Positions 36,001-47,100 of a DNA stretch of 64,000 bases are shown here, one piece after another (position 1 is the stretch's first letter; every line of letters begins with the position of its first letter). The notes beneath the pieces were generated by a model, which saw nothing but the letters and a program-made list of their open reading frames with translations, did no database searches and had not been told where the DNA came from. Where the stretch lies: assembly GCA_027924585.1 (NCBI GenBank), contig BSBM01000426.1, positions 457,001 through 521,000 of the forward strand, read 5' to 3'. Source of the DNA: Larix kaempferi (Eukaryota > Streptophyta > Pinopsida > Pinales > Pinaceae). A program made the position numbers and the translations under genes.

Positions 36001-36632
36001 GCCACCAAACCCCACTATGTTTTAGATGTTGTTACCCACTCTCTATAGTAGAGAGTATCACTCACCATAACTCGTTTTCTTTGTCACCTTAGCAAGTTTG
36101 GCATTTGCTTAAATTTTATTACAATGACTTATACTTGGTTATAAACTCTAGAATGTAGGTTATATTTGTTCCTTTAAAAGAGTACCTACAAAACATAGGT
36201 AGAAGCAAACCTTAGCATATAGCTAAGTAATCCATGCTTGTCCCACCAAGTTCATCCCCTCAAGCTCTTAAAAGAAGTTACAAAAATACAGTTACAAAGG
36301 AGTTCAGTACACAACCATGTCGAGTCTAAAGCGTACACACAGTTAATCATTAAAGTAAAAATATAATTATACCATTACACCGATATGGATCATTAAAACC
36401 ATCATTCCAATACATCGCTTCCGCATATTTATAAGTGAAACCAACCACAACGAATAAATCAAATAGTGAATCATGAACAAAAGTATAAAATATGCATTTA
36501 CATTGTATTGATAAGTCTTCCATTTATTTTCCCAGTACTGAAGTTAATTTACTAAACATTTGCTTAAATAGATGACATTATCCGTACATGAAAATTTTTA
36601 AATTTTTCCAGTTTTAGGGACATTACAACCAT

Positions 36633-37088
36633 ACTGTCTCAGCTGGTTTACAATGTTCATAACTTGAGTCATAAAATTATAAATAGTCTCACTGTCCTTC
36701 ATCTTCAAATTCTCAAAGTCCCTTCTCAAGTTCTACAACTTAACATTCTTCACTTTGGTCACACCTTTATAGCAAGTTTCAAGAGTGTCCCAACCTTTCT
36801 TTGAAGACTCATCACTTGATATCTTCAGAAATATGGATTCACTTAGGCCTTGCTGAATAAGGCCAGGAGCTTTGTTGTCCTTCTTCCTATTCTCCTTCAA
36901 CAGAACACGCTCAGCATTTGACAGAGCCAATTCAACAGCTTGATCATCTAGCTCTAGGTATCCAATCGTAACAAAATCCCAAAGATCCCAAGCACGTAGG
37001 ATAGTTCTCATCTTAATAAACCATGTATCATAATTTATTTTAGTCAACACAGGAATTTGTGGCTGCACTCACTACTATTAGTAGCCAT
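36633..37088 (-). pseudogene. Copia-2 gag N-terminal part
   Basis: The likely start is ATG at 37088-37086 (minus). A one-base frame change after about seven codons leads into the open frame 37068-36733 with VLTKINYDTWFIKMRTIL, SSKKGWDTLETCYKG and VKNVKL. These match the copia gag (UBN2/DUF4219-like) layout: a Y..W..M motif near the N-terminus and a W..L...Y motif later. The sequence continues towards 36633 (NLRRDFENLKM, then a NFMTQVMNIVNQ-like segment). It is cut by the 4.7 kb insertion and resumes at 31919. Confidence 0.8.
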
Positions 37089-37145
37089 GACGTATTAAAT
37101 TCCAAATTACTCAAAACAAAAAAATGAGAACGAAATCTTAACCAG

Positions 37146-37157
37146 GCTCTGATACCA
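37146..37157 (-). other. Copia-2 primer-binding site
   Basis: The minus strand reads TGGTATCAGAGC, the canonical initiator-Met tRNA site, one base inside the right LTR. Confidence 0.9.
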
Positions 37158-37158
37158 C

Positions 37159-37967
37159 TATGAGAAGGTAGGGGGGGTGTTGTATTTAGTCACAGCAACA
37201 CACATAGATCTCCAAACTCAGAAATTTTCACCTACAGGATAGTTGCAATTGACTGTTTCTGCTAACAGTAATCTACAACACTGTTGCAGCTGACTGTTTC
37301 AGCTAACAGTAATTTACAACATAATTGCAGCTAACTGTTTCAGCTAAGTTTTGATGACCCCTACATTCATACACTTGACCAATACTCTATTTCAACAATT
37401 AAACATATTTAACTCAGAAAATAACTTTAATCTCCTAAATTGCTACAACATAAAATAACTTCAAAATGAATAAGAGTTTACAAACTCAAATAACAGAGTT
37501 CATAGTAAAATTCTGAGTTTAACTTCAACTGCAAATCATATTCAACATTGTCTCTATATCCAAATCACAATTACAAGGATAGGTATATATAGTGCTTCAG
37601 GGTAATGAGACATTAAATGCAATTAACCCTTCGATACAAAATTATCACTGCAGAAGTAAATGCTCTATTCTGTTACATTCTTGAGAAATTAAAAATACTG
37701 GTTGTAGATATCTCTTCAAAATTCGATATGTTGCAACAGAGTTTCTGAATGTCACTTCAACCTTAATGTGTAAGTCGGTTTGATGGTGGAGGCCTCTTCA
37801 GGGATTTGAGCAATCAACAAAATCTGATTTGGTTTGTGTCTAGGATAATTTCTGAATTTGATGATGTCCTTTCAGAAATATAATAAATTATATCTAGGTG
37901 GAGTGGTCTTTTGGAGATTTCGGCGGACATCTTATCAAACAGTTGAGTAATTAATATGCTTCCAACA
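37159..37967 (-). repeat. Copia-2 5' LTR (right)
   Basis: Runs from TATGAGAAGG (TG mutated to TA at the inner end) to TTCCAACA, followed by AATCG. It carries about three copies of a roughly 40-bp GTTGCAGCTGACTGTTTCAG...TACAACA unit near 37222-37350; the left LTR has fewer. Confidence 0.92.
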
Positions 37968-37972
37968 AATCG

Positions 37973-39937
37973 CACCGCGACCAGAGATGACACTTGAATG
38001 CACCAGAGCGGAGAGTACTCTACCTCTGAATAGATAAGGAGCAAAGGGACATACGGCACTAGGGAATACAAAATGTCTGTTTTGTTGCATTAATACTAAT
38101 TCAGAGCATGCATGTTGAATCCTCACCAAATTAGCTTTCCCATGTCATGGATTCTCCGAAAATCATATCGATAATTGATGAGGTGATTTAATTTGTATTC
38201 TATTTTTTTATAATGACCCTGATTTTCTAAATAAGTTGCTTCATTAGCGTTGTTATTAGTGAGATTTTGGTTTATGCACTTGACATGGAAAATATCAAAT
38301 TCATCATGTTATCAAAATACAAATAATAGTGAGATTCTTTTTTATGCACTTGACATGGAAAAGATCAAATTCATCATGTTAATCAAAATACAAATAAAAC
38401 CTGCAGAATTCTATTGAGAATAAATTGCATAGCATGGATTTGTTTCAGATTTGATTAGAGAATCATAGAGAATCATTGTTTTTTTTAACTTGATATTCAA
38501 TAAGGTTGTCAATCCCTTGGAAGAGGGCATAAACTTCTTCGTGGTTATTAGTTGTAATGCAAACTCCCATAAAAAAAAGTGTTTTCTATGATTCATTCCA
38601 CATCAAATAAGACCTCCTCATACCTGCCACCTCTCACTCAAAATTGTATATATTAAAAGACAAAGACCAAGGCTAAACCTCCTTTGCCTTCTTCTTAACT
38701 TATAGTGCTGTAATCATTTAATGATTTCTAAATTTTCGCAAAACCTAAATTTGGTCAAAAGGTTGTAGATTTAATACTTAACTTTATTATTAAAGATTTC
38801 TTTTTTTCAGAGTAATCAAATAGACTAATATAATTATTTAACTTGTGGTTAGTTAATGTTAATAGGTTACAAGTTAATTTCTAAGAACGACTACATTTTA
38901 AAATTGAAAAAAACAAATTTTGTGCAAAGACCATAAAAATTATTGGAAATCATTTAATTAAATATAAAATTGAAATATAAAGCTTTGATAATATTGAATT
39001 TTGAAAACTGTAAAGGAGAGAAGAGGGAGTTTGATCTTTTTAAATCATAAACTTGTATTAAAAAAAGACAATGATTTCGCTCTCATTGTTATCTACTTCT
39101 CGAATCCCCGCTATCATTAACAACTTTATAAAATACCATCCAATTCTCAACTTCATTCAATCTCGTATATTCACGCTAAAAGAGTAAAGCCAAAAGAGTA
39201 AAGCATGGCCTTCACAATGGAAGAGTAACCATGGCCACCAACATAAATCCTTAACACTAAAATAAAATCATGATTAGATTATTACAGAAATTGACTTCAT
39301 TAATATGCTTGTAATTGGACTAAAATATTATAGATTGTAAGCAAACTAAAACTCTCTAGAATTTCCATCAATGCATTGATAAAGGTTTTCTTAAAATAAT
39401 TAGGGAAAAATACTACTGGCATCCATGTATACTCTCAAAAAGCTGGATTACATATATGGGATTTACGACTGAATGGCCATAGTCCTTCTGGGCATTCAAC
39501 TATACTAACAAATGATCAAATCATTCATCACTGTAGTGAGGAGATCGTTTTAAATGACTCAATTTCATGCTCAATTATTTTTTCCTGGTCATAGATATCG
39601 TTGCCCACCCAAAATATATTTAGGGTTGTGAGCGGAATCGTAGGCCTACCTTAGATTGAAACATTGATGATATGGAACAACTCATTCAGGGGCATACTGT
39701 CGTGAAAGATCGATAGGAAGCAGAAGCTCATTTCTTTGGACGTCTCAGGAAATCGTTTCATCAGACCGTTTTGCTGGGTCTATGCTCGCATGTAGGTTTT
39801 CTAGGTTTGTTTTTTTCAACAACAAATTTATAGGTGAAATATTTTTGGCTATTTAGAAAAGATACAACCCTTTAAAAATTCTTCTCGAGAGTAGGTGGAT
39901 TTGGATGACCACAAAAACTTTCAAAATTACCATAATA
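37973..39937. other. Intergenic DNA
   Basis: No gene supported. It includes a 70-bp tandem duplication at 38257-38396 (two units starting TAGTGAGATT, exact offset 70). The rest is AT-rich unique-looking sequence. Confidence 0.6.
38257..38396. repeat. 70-bp tandem duplication
   Basis: Units 38257-38326 and 38327-38396, both with TTTATGCACTTGACATGGAA, with a few differences. Confidence 0.9.
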
Positions 39938-40054
39938 CTAGCAACAATCACATTTTTAAATGTTGTTAATATTTGCTGATAGGTCCATATCAATCATGAC
40001 CACACATATGGATCAACGAATATCAACCACACTTAAAAATGTGATTATTGCTAG
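39938..40054. mobile_element. 117-bp fold-back (MITE-like) element
   Basis: CTAGCAACAATCACATTTTTAA at the left pairs with TTAAAAATGTGATTATTGCTAG at the right with one mismatch. The pairing continues imperfectly inward, so almost the whole 117 bases fold. TA flanks it on both sides (39936-39937 and 40055-40056), compatible with a TA-target MITE. No family name is assigned. Confidence 0.6.
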
Positions 40055-40074
40055 TAGACAACTTACCAGTCAAA

Positions 40075-40440
40075 GAAACGAAAATAATTTTTTTTAATAA
40101 AATTGTTATTTCCAAATAAAAATGAAAAAAATGCATATTAAGTTAAAAAAAAATAATAATAAAAATACTAAACTAAATTAAATAAAAAAAGAAATTAAAT
40201 AATATTTAATGAAATTAAATAAATAAAGAAATAAAATTAAAGTAAAATATATATATATATATATATAAGTGAAAAAAAAGTTAAATAAATAAAAGTAAAA
40301 CAAACATTAAAATAGTAAAATATATTAAATAAAAATAAAAAATAAATTAAATAAATGTAAAAAAATTAAAGATAAGTAAAATAATTGATATTAAAGGTAA
40401 AATGAGAATAAAATAATTAATTGATATTAAAGAAGAGTAA
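40075..40440. repeat. A-rich low-complexity tract
   Basis: Long run of AAATAAATAAAAGTAAA-like sequence with a TA run near 40249-40266. Nothing else seen. Confidence 0.85.
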
Positions 40441-40454
40441 AATAGAACCACATT

Positions 40455-40710
40455 TTTAAATAGTTAGCTATGATTGGACTATGGCTAAATTTGGTTGGGT
40501 ATAAATGACTTTGGCTGGCTATGATTGGCCATGGGTGATTATGCTTGAGCATGGTTGCTCATGTTTAATAATGGCTGACCATGGTTGACTATGGTTCACC
40601 TTTGGTGTTGAATATTGGTTGACTATTGACTATGGTTGACTATGGTTGACCATTGTTGTTGATGGTTGACTGTAGACTATTGACTAGTTGTTGATTATTG
40701 ACTCCTTCAT
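40455..40710 (+). repeat. Short TTGAC/TGGTTGACTATGG patch
   Basis: Many near-repeats of GGTTGACTATGG, GGCTGACCATGG and variants. It resembles the large array that starts at 44117 and may share its origin. The patch ends near an ATT trinucleotide run at 40712-40735. Confidence 0.8.
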
Positions 40711-40735
40711 GATTATTATTATTATTACTATTACT

Positions 40736-41777
40736 AGCATACCCCCAAAGTGAGGGAAATGAAATGCTAAGAAGAACTTCAATATGTTGTAAAATGAGAG
40801 AAAGTTGTGTGTACATAGATAAGGGGTAATTTTTGTAACATACGGAAAGTTTCTTGAGGAGTGATGTCTCAGTTAACAATTGCTTATGATTTCGAATGAT
40901 GATAGGCATATGAGGTTGAGTCACGTGGAAATGATGTTACTGTGATTCTAGTCACCATATGATGGTAGGTCTTTGATTTTCCCTCTGCTTTGGAAGCATA
41001 TTTGGATGTGTATTTCAAGACAACATATTTGGTGATGTACATTTTATCACCATGTTCGAAGTATGCTCAGATTATGGTTGTTCAGACAAGGGGTAGTGCG
41101 TGTTAGGCGATATTTGTTTTCCATAAATGTACAAAATGATGATTCATGTTGTACCTTCCAAGGGAATTTATATATGCATACAAGTGTATTCTTTTTTCTG
41201 TGTAAGACATGAATTTTCATTGCACTTTGTATGTATTTCCAATAATTTTATGTATATGTTATTCCAATAACTTCTACTGTAGAAATTTCTTCCATCTCAT
41301 TTTTAAAAGATGATAGAAATGTGTGTGTCATGGAAAACCTTGTGTATTATTAATGAATCAATATGAAGACAATGTTTAAATGAGTTTCATGTCATTTTCA
41401 AGTGATGTGTACACATAAAAAAAATATTAGTGTTGTGATGCTGCATTATTCCAATTTTCAGTGTCGCCTTCATGTATCAACTACCCAAAACATTATGCAG
41501 AAACAACTATGTAGATGACCATTCATACACGTAACTCTTTTAAGACTTGTAGTCAGAATAAAAAACATCCTTTGTTTTGTTATGCCACATAATTGTCTCG
41601 ATGAAAATAAAAGCAAAATCAATTGGACGCCTAGCTTGAGAGCCATGCAATAGGTCGTTCCCGCATTTCTGTCTAGGTATCATCTTATCAAGTCAGTGGG
41701 CTCATATTGTGTATACAAGTAGGAAAGGATTGAGTTTGCAAAGCATGGCGTAGACTATTGTGAGATCATGAGTTATT
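40736..41777. other. Intergenic DNA
   Basis: No gene is supported. The minus-strand open frame 40640-40924 overlaps the TTGAC patch and has an Asn run from the trinucleotide repeat; it is probably spurious. Confidence 0.5.
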
Positions 41778-42290
41778 TTATTTCTTTAAAGAGCCCCTCC
41801 CTTCTATGATAAATATTATGACCATTTTATTTTTAGAAAATGCAACATATTTTCCATTAAAAAGTCCATAGACATGTACATTGAGATCAACATATTTAGG
41901 AGCCAAAGAGTGGGCACAACGGAATCCCTGGCCTACATAGTCTAGGAGTGCCAACAATATTCCATGGGTTCCACGTGGAGGAAAATCTATATCCTTCTTA
42001 AAAATGTCAAGTCTAGCTAAAAACTGAAGCTCCAAATCTGGTCCAAATATATGAACACTTCTTTGTTGGAATGATCAGAAAATCCAACATATATTCCATT
42101 AAAAAATCCATAGACATGTACATCGAGATCAACATATTTAGGAGCCAAAGAGTGGGCACAATGTTATCCCCGTCCTACATAGGGTAGGATTTCCAACAAT
42201 ACTGCCTGGGTTCCATGTGGCAGAGAATTTATATCCTTCTTAAACATGTCAAGTCTAGATAAAAACTTCTTTGTTGGAATGATTATAAAT
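41778..42290 (-). pseudogene. Duplicated coding-like remnant, family unknown
   Basis: Two related minus-strand copies, roughly 42290-42076 and 42070-41778, each read as a protein-like segment. Shared blocks are RLD(I/M)FKKDI, RGTHGILLALL or HGTQAVLLEIL, CAHSLAPKYVDL and VHVYGxFNGxYV. The left copy is open for 86 codons; the right copy has an internal stop and is joined to it by a frame change. Conservation of protein wording despite base changes suggests a former coding repeat. I do not recognise the family. No start codon or splice context is clear. Confidence 0.5.
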
Positions 42291-42344
42291 TTTTATATTA
42301 GGGACACTAGTGCTCTAAACTTTTTATATTATGGACCAAGTGCC

Positions 42345-42690
42345 GAGGTTTGTATCTAGAACTTCTGTGTGGTAGGTTGAGCTCCAAGGGTTGATGAAGG
42401 CTTCTGTTCTGCATATATGTGCAGAGACTGCAGTTGGCATTGGGGTTTGTTCTGTATGTGCAAGTGATGATTCTTGGAATTTTTTTTCCATGCACATTAG
42501 ATTTTAAGTGCTTAGGGTTGTATCTGGGATTTATGTGTGGTAAGCTAAGCTCCAAGGCTTGATAAAGGCTTCTGTTCTGTATGTCTATGCAGAATCTGCA
42601 GTTGGTATTGGGGTTTGTTTTGTATGTGCTTGAGTGATGATTCTAGGAAGTTTGATGCCATGCACACTGACTTTTAAATCCTTTCAACGA
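42345..42690. repeat. 168-bp imperfect tandem duplication
   Basis: GTATCT...TGTGTGGTA.G.T.AGCTCCAAGG followed by AAGGCTTCTGTTCTG and GCAGTTGG.ATTGGGGTTTG occurs at 42352 and again at 42520, offset 168. Confidence 0.85.
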
Positions 42691-42784
42691 TACTCATTCC
42701 AGCTCATATTGAACTACTTTTTGTTGTTTGTTATCTGTTCAGGTGGTTTGACTCTAATGAAGTGTTTTGTTTTTAATATTGCAG

Positions 42785-42921
42785 AAGGTTCACAACCACT
42801 TTCCTGGGAAATAAGGATAAAAGTAGGTGTGGGGGCTGCAAAGGGACTTGCTTTTGTTTACAATGCAGAAAGACAAGTTATTTATCATGATTTCAAGACA
42901 TCAAACATCTTTCTAGATTCA
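42785..42921 (+). pseudogene. Isolated exon of a receptor-like cytoplasmic kinase
   Basis: The segment encodes [26 protein letters not shown] and [15 protein letters not shown]. This matches the catalytic-loop exon of plant RLCK-VII (PBS1/APK1-like) kinases, where the family has VIYRDFKTSNILLDS. The catalytic Asp is kept, but the preceding Arg is His. It is framed by a perfect-looking splice acceptor (TTTTTAATATTGCAG ending 42784) and donor (GTATGT from 42922). No other kinase exon is visible within several kb on either side. So this is a gene fragment, moved or left behind, rather than a working gene. Identity is strong; expression is unlikely. Confidence 0.85.
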
Positions 42922-43402
42922 GTATGTGAATTACCAGATCCTTGTTCTATGAGCGATTTGCACTTCCTTTGCATGAATTTTCCTTCTTCCCCAATTTGGC
43001 ATTCAATGTTCGTCTATATGCAAATTGGTGTGTGTATTTGGTTATAATAGCTCGGTGTATTTGACATGGCTCTCTCTACACACTACCTTGCTCGCGTGCA
43101 CTATAACACTATAACGATTTGGGCATCTTCACATTTTCTTTATGTAGGAGACAATGGACATGACAAAGAACAATATTTATCCATTCGTGCACCTCGCGCC
43201 GGATGGGAACCTGTTTTTCAACTTTGCCACATATATTCAAGGTTGATCTTCTAGGTATTCATCATGCTTCCTATGAAAGTAATATATTATTCTTACCACA
43301 TAGATGCACGACCTTATGTTTCACCAACAATAGGAGAGTGTTCGATTCCTATTAATCTAGTCATTCCCTTGTATAATGCTTATGATATGGGTATTCTTTA
43401 TC

Positions 43403-43685
43403 CTACCGCTTCACAGTTTTGGATATTCTCTGGCTGATACAAAGAAATAGTGTGGAAAATCCATAAAGGATAACCATGAATGTGGCTACATTTGATGTGG
43501 TGCTATGAGAAGCACCAAACTTGCTTGAACTTGGTGAACCAGTTGTTGGGCTAGTTGGTGAACCTCCTCCCGAACCTGTTGAGCCTATTGGTGAGGGAGA
43601 CGAGCCCGTTACAGGACTGGATGCGAGAGTAGCTGTCAGGGGAGACGACAACGATGAACTGCTGGGAGCAGTTGTAGTAGAGACC
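43403..43685 (-). pseudogene. Isolated last exon of a GPI-anchored cell-surface protein
   Basis: Minus strand. The frame is rich in Ser, Pro, Thr and Gly (GSTGSGGGSPTSPTTGSP, SSSKFGASHSTTSN). A hydrophobic stretch VATFMVILYGFSTLFL follows. This is the C-terminal layout of plant arabinogalactan-type or X8/lipid-transfer GPI proteins. A splice acceptor AAATCAG precedes it (CAG at 43688-43686). The tail runs about ten residues past the hydrophobic segment (ending KTVKR), longer than a normal GPI signal, so the original stop may be lost. No upstream exons are visible. The fragment lies in opposite orientation to the kinase exon 0.5 kb away. Confidence 0.65.
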
Positions 43686-43844
43686 CTGATTTCTTAGCAT
43701 TTAAGAAGATCAGCCCACTTATGACTCAGCTTGTCACTGTGTCAGGCTCAGCTAATTCGATTCACACAGGGAGGCTCTTGATTCGCCATTGACAGACGAT
43801 GAAGGCCAGAGAGGAGCCGACCCCTTAAAATATACCTTCGGTGT

Positions 43845-43864
43845 AATTATTATTATTATTATTT
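43845..43864. repeat. ATT trinucleotide microsatellite
   Basis: Six to seven ATT units. The following bases to about 44100 are AT-rich with no gene seen. Confidence 0.9.
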
Positions 43865-44116
43865 TATACGCTCGTACCCACGAAGTTTCGAACCAATGAT
43901 GTTACGAAAGGAGTGTATTCTATGCCCCATGCGCTATTATTATTTTCATTTTCAATTTAAATTTTAAAAGTATTATTATTCTTATTATAAACAAAAAAAT
44001 TAAGAATTACTTATTAATGAAAACATAGAAAATACATAATATAAGTAAATAGATAATAAATAAAAATTAAATAATTAATAATAATATAAGTTCAATTATT
44101 TATACTGTGTTTCATA

Positions 44117-47100
44117 ATGGTTGACCTTAATCCATAGTTGACACTCAACTAAGGTAGACTTTGAACCATGGTTAACCATTGTTTAGGCATGGTTGAATTT
44201 AGTGCTTCATGGATAACATAACCAGGAGAACATTGGTGTTGACCATGGTTGAAATAACCAGGATAACATGGCCAACCATTGTTTGACCATAGTATGAAAC
44301 CATATTAAGAAGTCAATCCACAGTTGACTTTGAAGTAAGGCAAACATCAATCCAATGTTTACTTCTATCCAAGGCTGACATCAAACCATGGATGAAATCA
44401 ATCAAATGTAGACTCCAAACCATGGTTGAATTCATTCCATAGTTTACTTCAATCCATGTTTGACTTCCATGGTTCACTTCAATCCATATTGACTTCAATC
44501 AATGGTCGACTTCAATATAAGGTTCATCTTGAACCATGATTGACCTCAATCCCCAACCACGTTTCTAGAAGTGGATGATTGACATTGAACCATGGTTGAC
44601 TTCACTTGATAGTTGACTTGAATAAATAATTGACTTTTAAGAAATTTTGACCTCATGCTAATGGTGACTTCAATTCATGGTTGACTTCAATCCATGGTTG
44701 ACTTCAATCCAATGTTGACTTCAATCCATAGTTGACTTTTAAGAAATGTTGACCTCAAACCAATGTTGACTTCAATCCATGCTTACCTTGAATCCTTTGT
44801 TGAATTCAATCTAAGGTTGGATTTAATCCAAAGTTGACTTCAATACAAAGGTGACTTCAATCCATGGTTGAATTCAACTTGAATCCATGGTTGACTTCAG
44901 TACTTGGTTGGATTCAATCCATAGTTGACTTCAACCCATAGTTTTCGTTTAAACATAGTTGAATTCAATCCATGGTGGAATTCACTCCAAAGTTGCCTTC
45001 AATTCAAGGTTGACTTTTAAGAAAGGTTAACTTCAATCCAATGGGTGACTTTAATCCATGTTTGACTTCAATCCATGTTTGACTTCAATCCATATTTGAA
45101 TTCAATCCATATTCGAATTCAATTCAAAGTTGACTTCAATATGTGGGCGATTTGAATCGAAGGTTGTCTGAAAGGTTGACCATGTTCCAATAATTGATTT
45201 TAGGTCATTAATTATACCAACATTAATTATTTCAATCCATGGTTGTCTTCAATCCATGTTTGAATTCAATTCATAGTTGACCGTTAGTAAGGTTGAATCC
45301 AATCCATAGTGTAATTTTAAGCAAGGTTGACTTCAATCCAAGATTGAACTCAATCTATGGTTGAAATCAATATGATGGTTGACTTCAACCAAGTTTGACT
45401 ATAATCCATGGTTGAATTCAATCCATGGTGGACACTGTATCATGGTTAACTATGAGTGGATGTGGTTGAATTTGGTTGACTAATTAATTATGGTTGACTT
45501 TTGTTTACAATGTTTCGTTGACCATGTTTACATTATTTACTTTGGTTGACTTTGGACCTTGCATTGTCTGGTTGACCATGGTTGACCTTCGTTTACATTG
45601 TTTGGTTGACGATGTTAACATTGTTTGATTTGTTTGGTTAACCATGGTTGAATTTGGTTTACATTGTTTGGTTTTCCATGGTTCATTTTGGTTGACCTTG
45701 GTTGTTTGGTTGACTTTGGTTGACTTTGATTAGACTTGGTTGTTTGCACATGGTTGATTGTGGTTGAATTTGTTTGACTTTGATTGTTTGGGCATGATTG
45801 AATTTGGTTGTTTTGGTTAACTTTGGTTGTTTGGGAATGGTTGACTTTGATTGACTTTACTTGAATTGTTTACATCATTTACATTATTTGTTAACCATGT
45901 TTACATCGTATGCTTGTCTATTGTTGACTTTGGTTTACATTATTTCGGCATGGTTGAATTTTTTTATTCGATAGGGTTTACCTTGGTTATTTGGATAACT
46001 TTGGTTGTTGTGGTTGACTTTGACTAAATTTGGTTCTTTGGGCATGGTTGATTGTGTTGACTTTGGTTGACTTTAGTTGTTTTGGCATGGTTGAATTTGG
46101 TTGTTTTAGTTGACTTTGGTTGTTTGGGCACGATTTGCTTTGGATGACTTTGGTTGTTTAGGCACAGCTGACTTTGGATGACTTTAATTTACATTATTTG
46201 TATGAATTTGGTTTACATTGTTTAGTTGGAAATAGTTTATTATCTTTAACTATGGTTTACATTGTTTGGGCATGGTTGACTTTGGTTTAGTTTGAATGAA
46301 TTTGGTTGTTTGGTTGACTTTGGCTATCTAGGCATGGTTGTCTTTGTTTGAATTTGGTTGACTTTGGTTGTCTAGGCATGGTTGTCTTTGTTTGACTTTG
46401 GTTGTTTGCATGGTTGGATTTGTTTGACTTTGTTTGGGTATGGTTGGATTGTTTGACTTTGTTTGGGCATGGTTGAGTTTGCTTGACTAAGATAGACTAT
46501 ATTAATCCATTGTTGATCATTGCTTATGCATGGTTGACTTTAGTGCATCATGGTTCCATATGGTTGCATCATAGTCGACTATGCTCAACTTTAGTTAACC
46601 ATGGTTCATTATGTTTAGCCATGGTTGATGACATCTCATTTTTTACCATGGTTAACCACACTATGGTTGATATTGGTTAAACATGGTTGAATTTAGTGAA
46701 CCATGGTTGACTTCAAATGGTTAGTTATAGAGGACCATGTTAAACCATCATTGATCATGGTTCAAATAACCAAAAGAACCATGGTTGACTTCACTACTTG
46801 GTTCACTTCAATCCATAGTTGACTTTAACCCATAGTTTTTGTTTAAACATAGTGGAATTCAATATATGGTTGACTTCAATCCAAGGTTGACTTCAGTGCT
46901 TGGTTGAATTCAATCCATAGTTGAATTCAACCCATAGTTTTCGTTTAAACATGGTTGTTTTGGATGACTTTGGTTGTTTAGGAATGGTTGAATTTGGATG
47001 ACTTTGGTTGTTTGGACATGGTTGACTTTGGTGGACTTTGCTTGAATTGTTTATATTGTTTAAAATGTTTGATTTACCATGTTTACATTGTATGGTTGTC

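Larger units (their letters stand above)
31925..36627. mobile_element. 4.7 kb coding-free TG...CA insertion, probable giant solo LTR
   Basis: The insertion is flanked by a perfect ACCAT duplication (31920-31924 and 36628-36632) in the middle of Copia-2 gag. In plus orientation it starts TGTAATAGACATCCC and ends GGGACATTACA, so its ends are short inverted repeats. No retroelement ORF is seen inside and no internal copy of either end, so it is not two LTRs around a body. It contains degenerate tandem motifs of the GGGCATAAGCCC type (31970-32560), TA microsatellites, and long non-coding sequence. On the minus strand its end, TTCGGGATG..TTACA, resembles the LTR 3' ends of some plant chromovirus gypsy elements. 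The solo-LTR reading is inference. Confidence 0.7.
26662..37967 (-). mobile_element. Copia-2: Ty1/copia element with a nested 4.7 kb insertion
   Basis: Related LTRs at 26662-27406 and 37159-37967 flank a minus-strand copia coding region. A perfect AATCG duplication (26657-26661 and 37968-37972) brackets the element. The primer-binding site TGGTATCAGAGC lies inside the right LTR, and a polypurine tract lies inside the left LTR. Excluding the 4,703-bp insertion (31925-36627) and its duplicated 5 bases, the element is about 6.6 kb. Its coding region has many stops, a mutated protease, integrase and RT, and a replaced segment in RNase H. It is clearly non-autonomous. It inserted about 1.2 kb downstream of the 217-aa gene. 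Confidence 0.93.

Noticed and set aside
31925-36627. A complete two-LTR element inside Copia-2
   Set aside because: Neither end sequence recurs internally and no gag or pol is present.
43066-43254. Open frame after the kinase exon as the next kinase exon
   Set aside because: It lacks the activation-loop motifs (DFG, APE) expected for the following exon.
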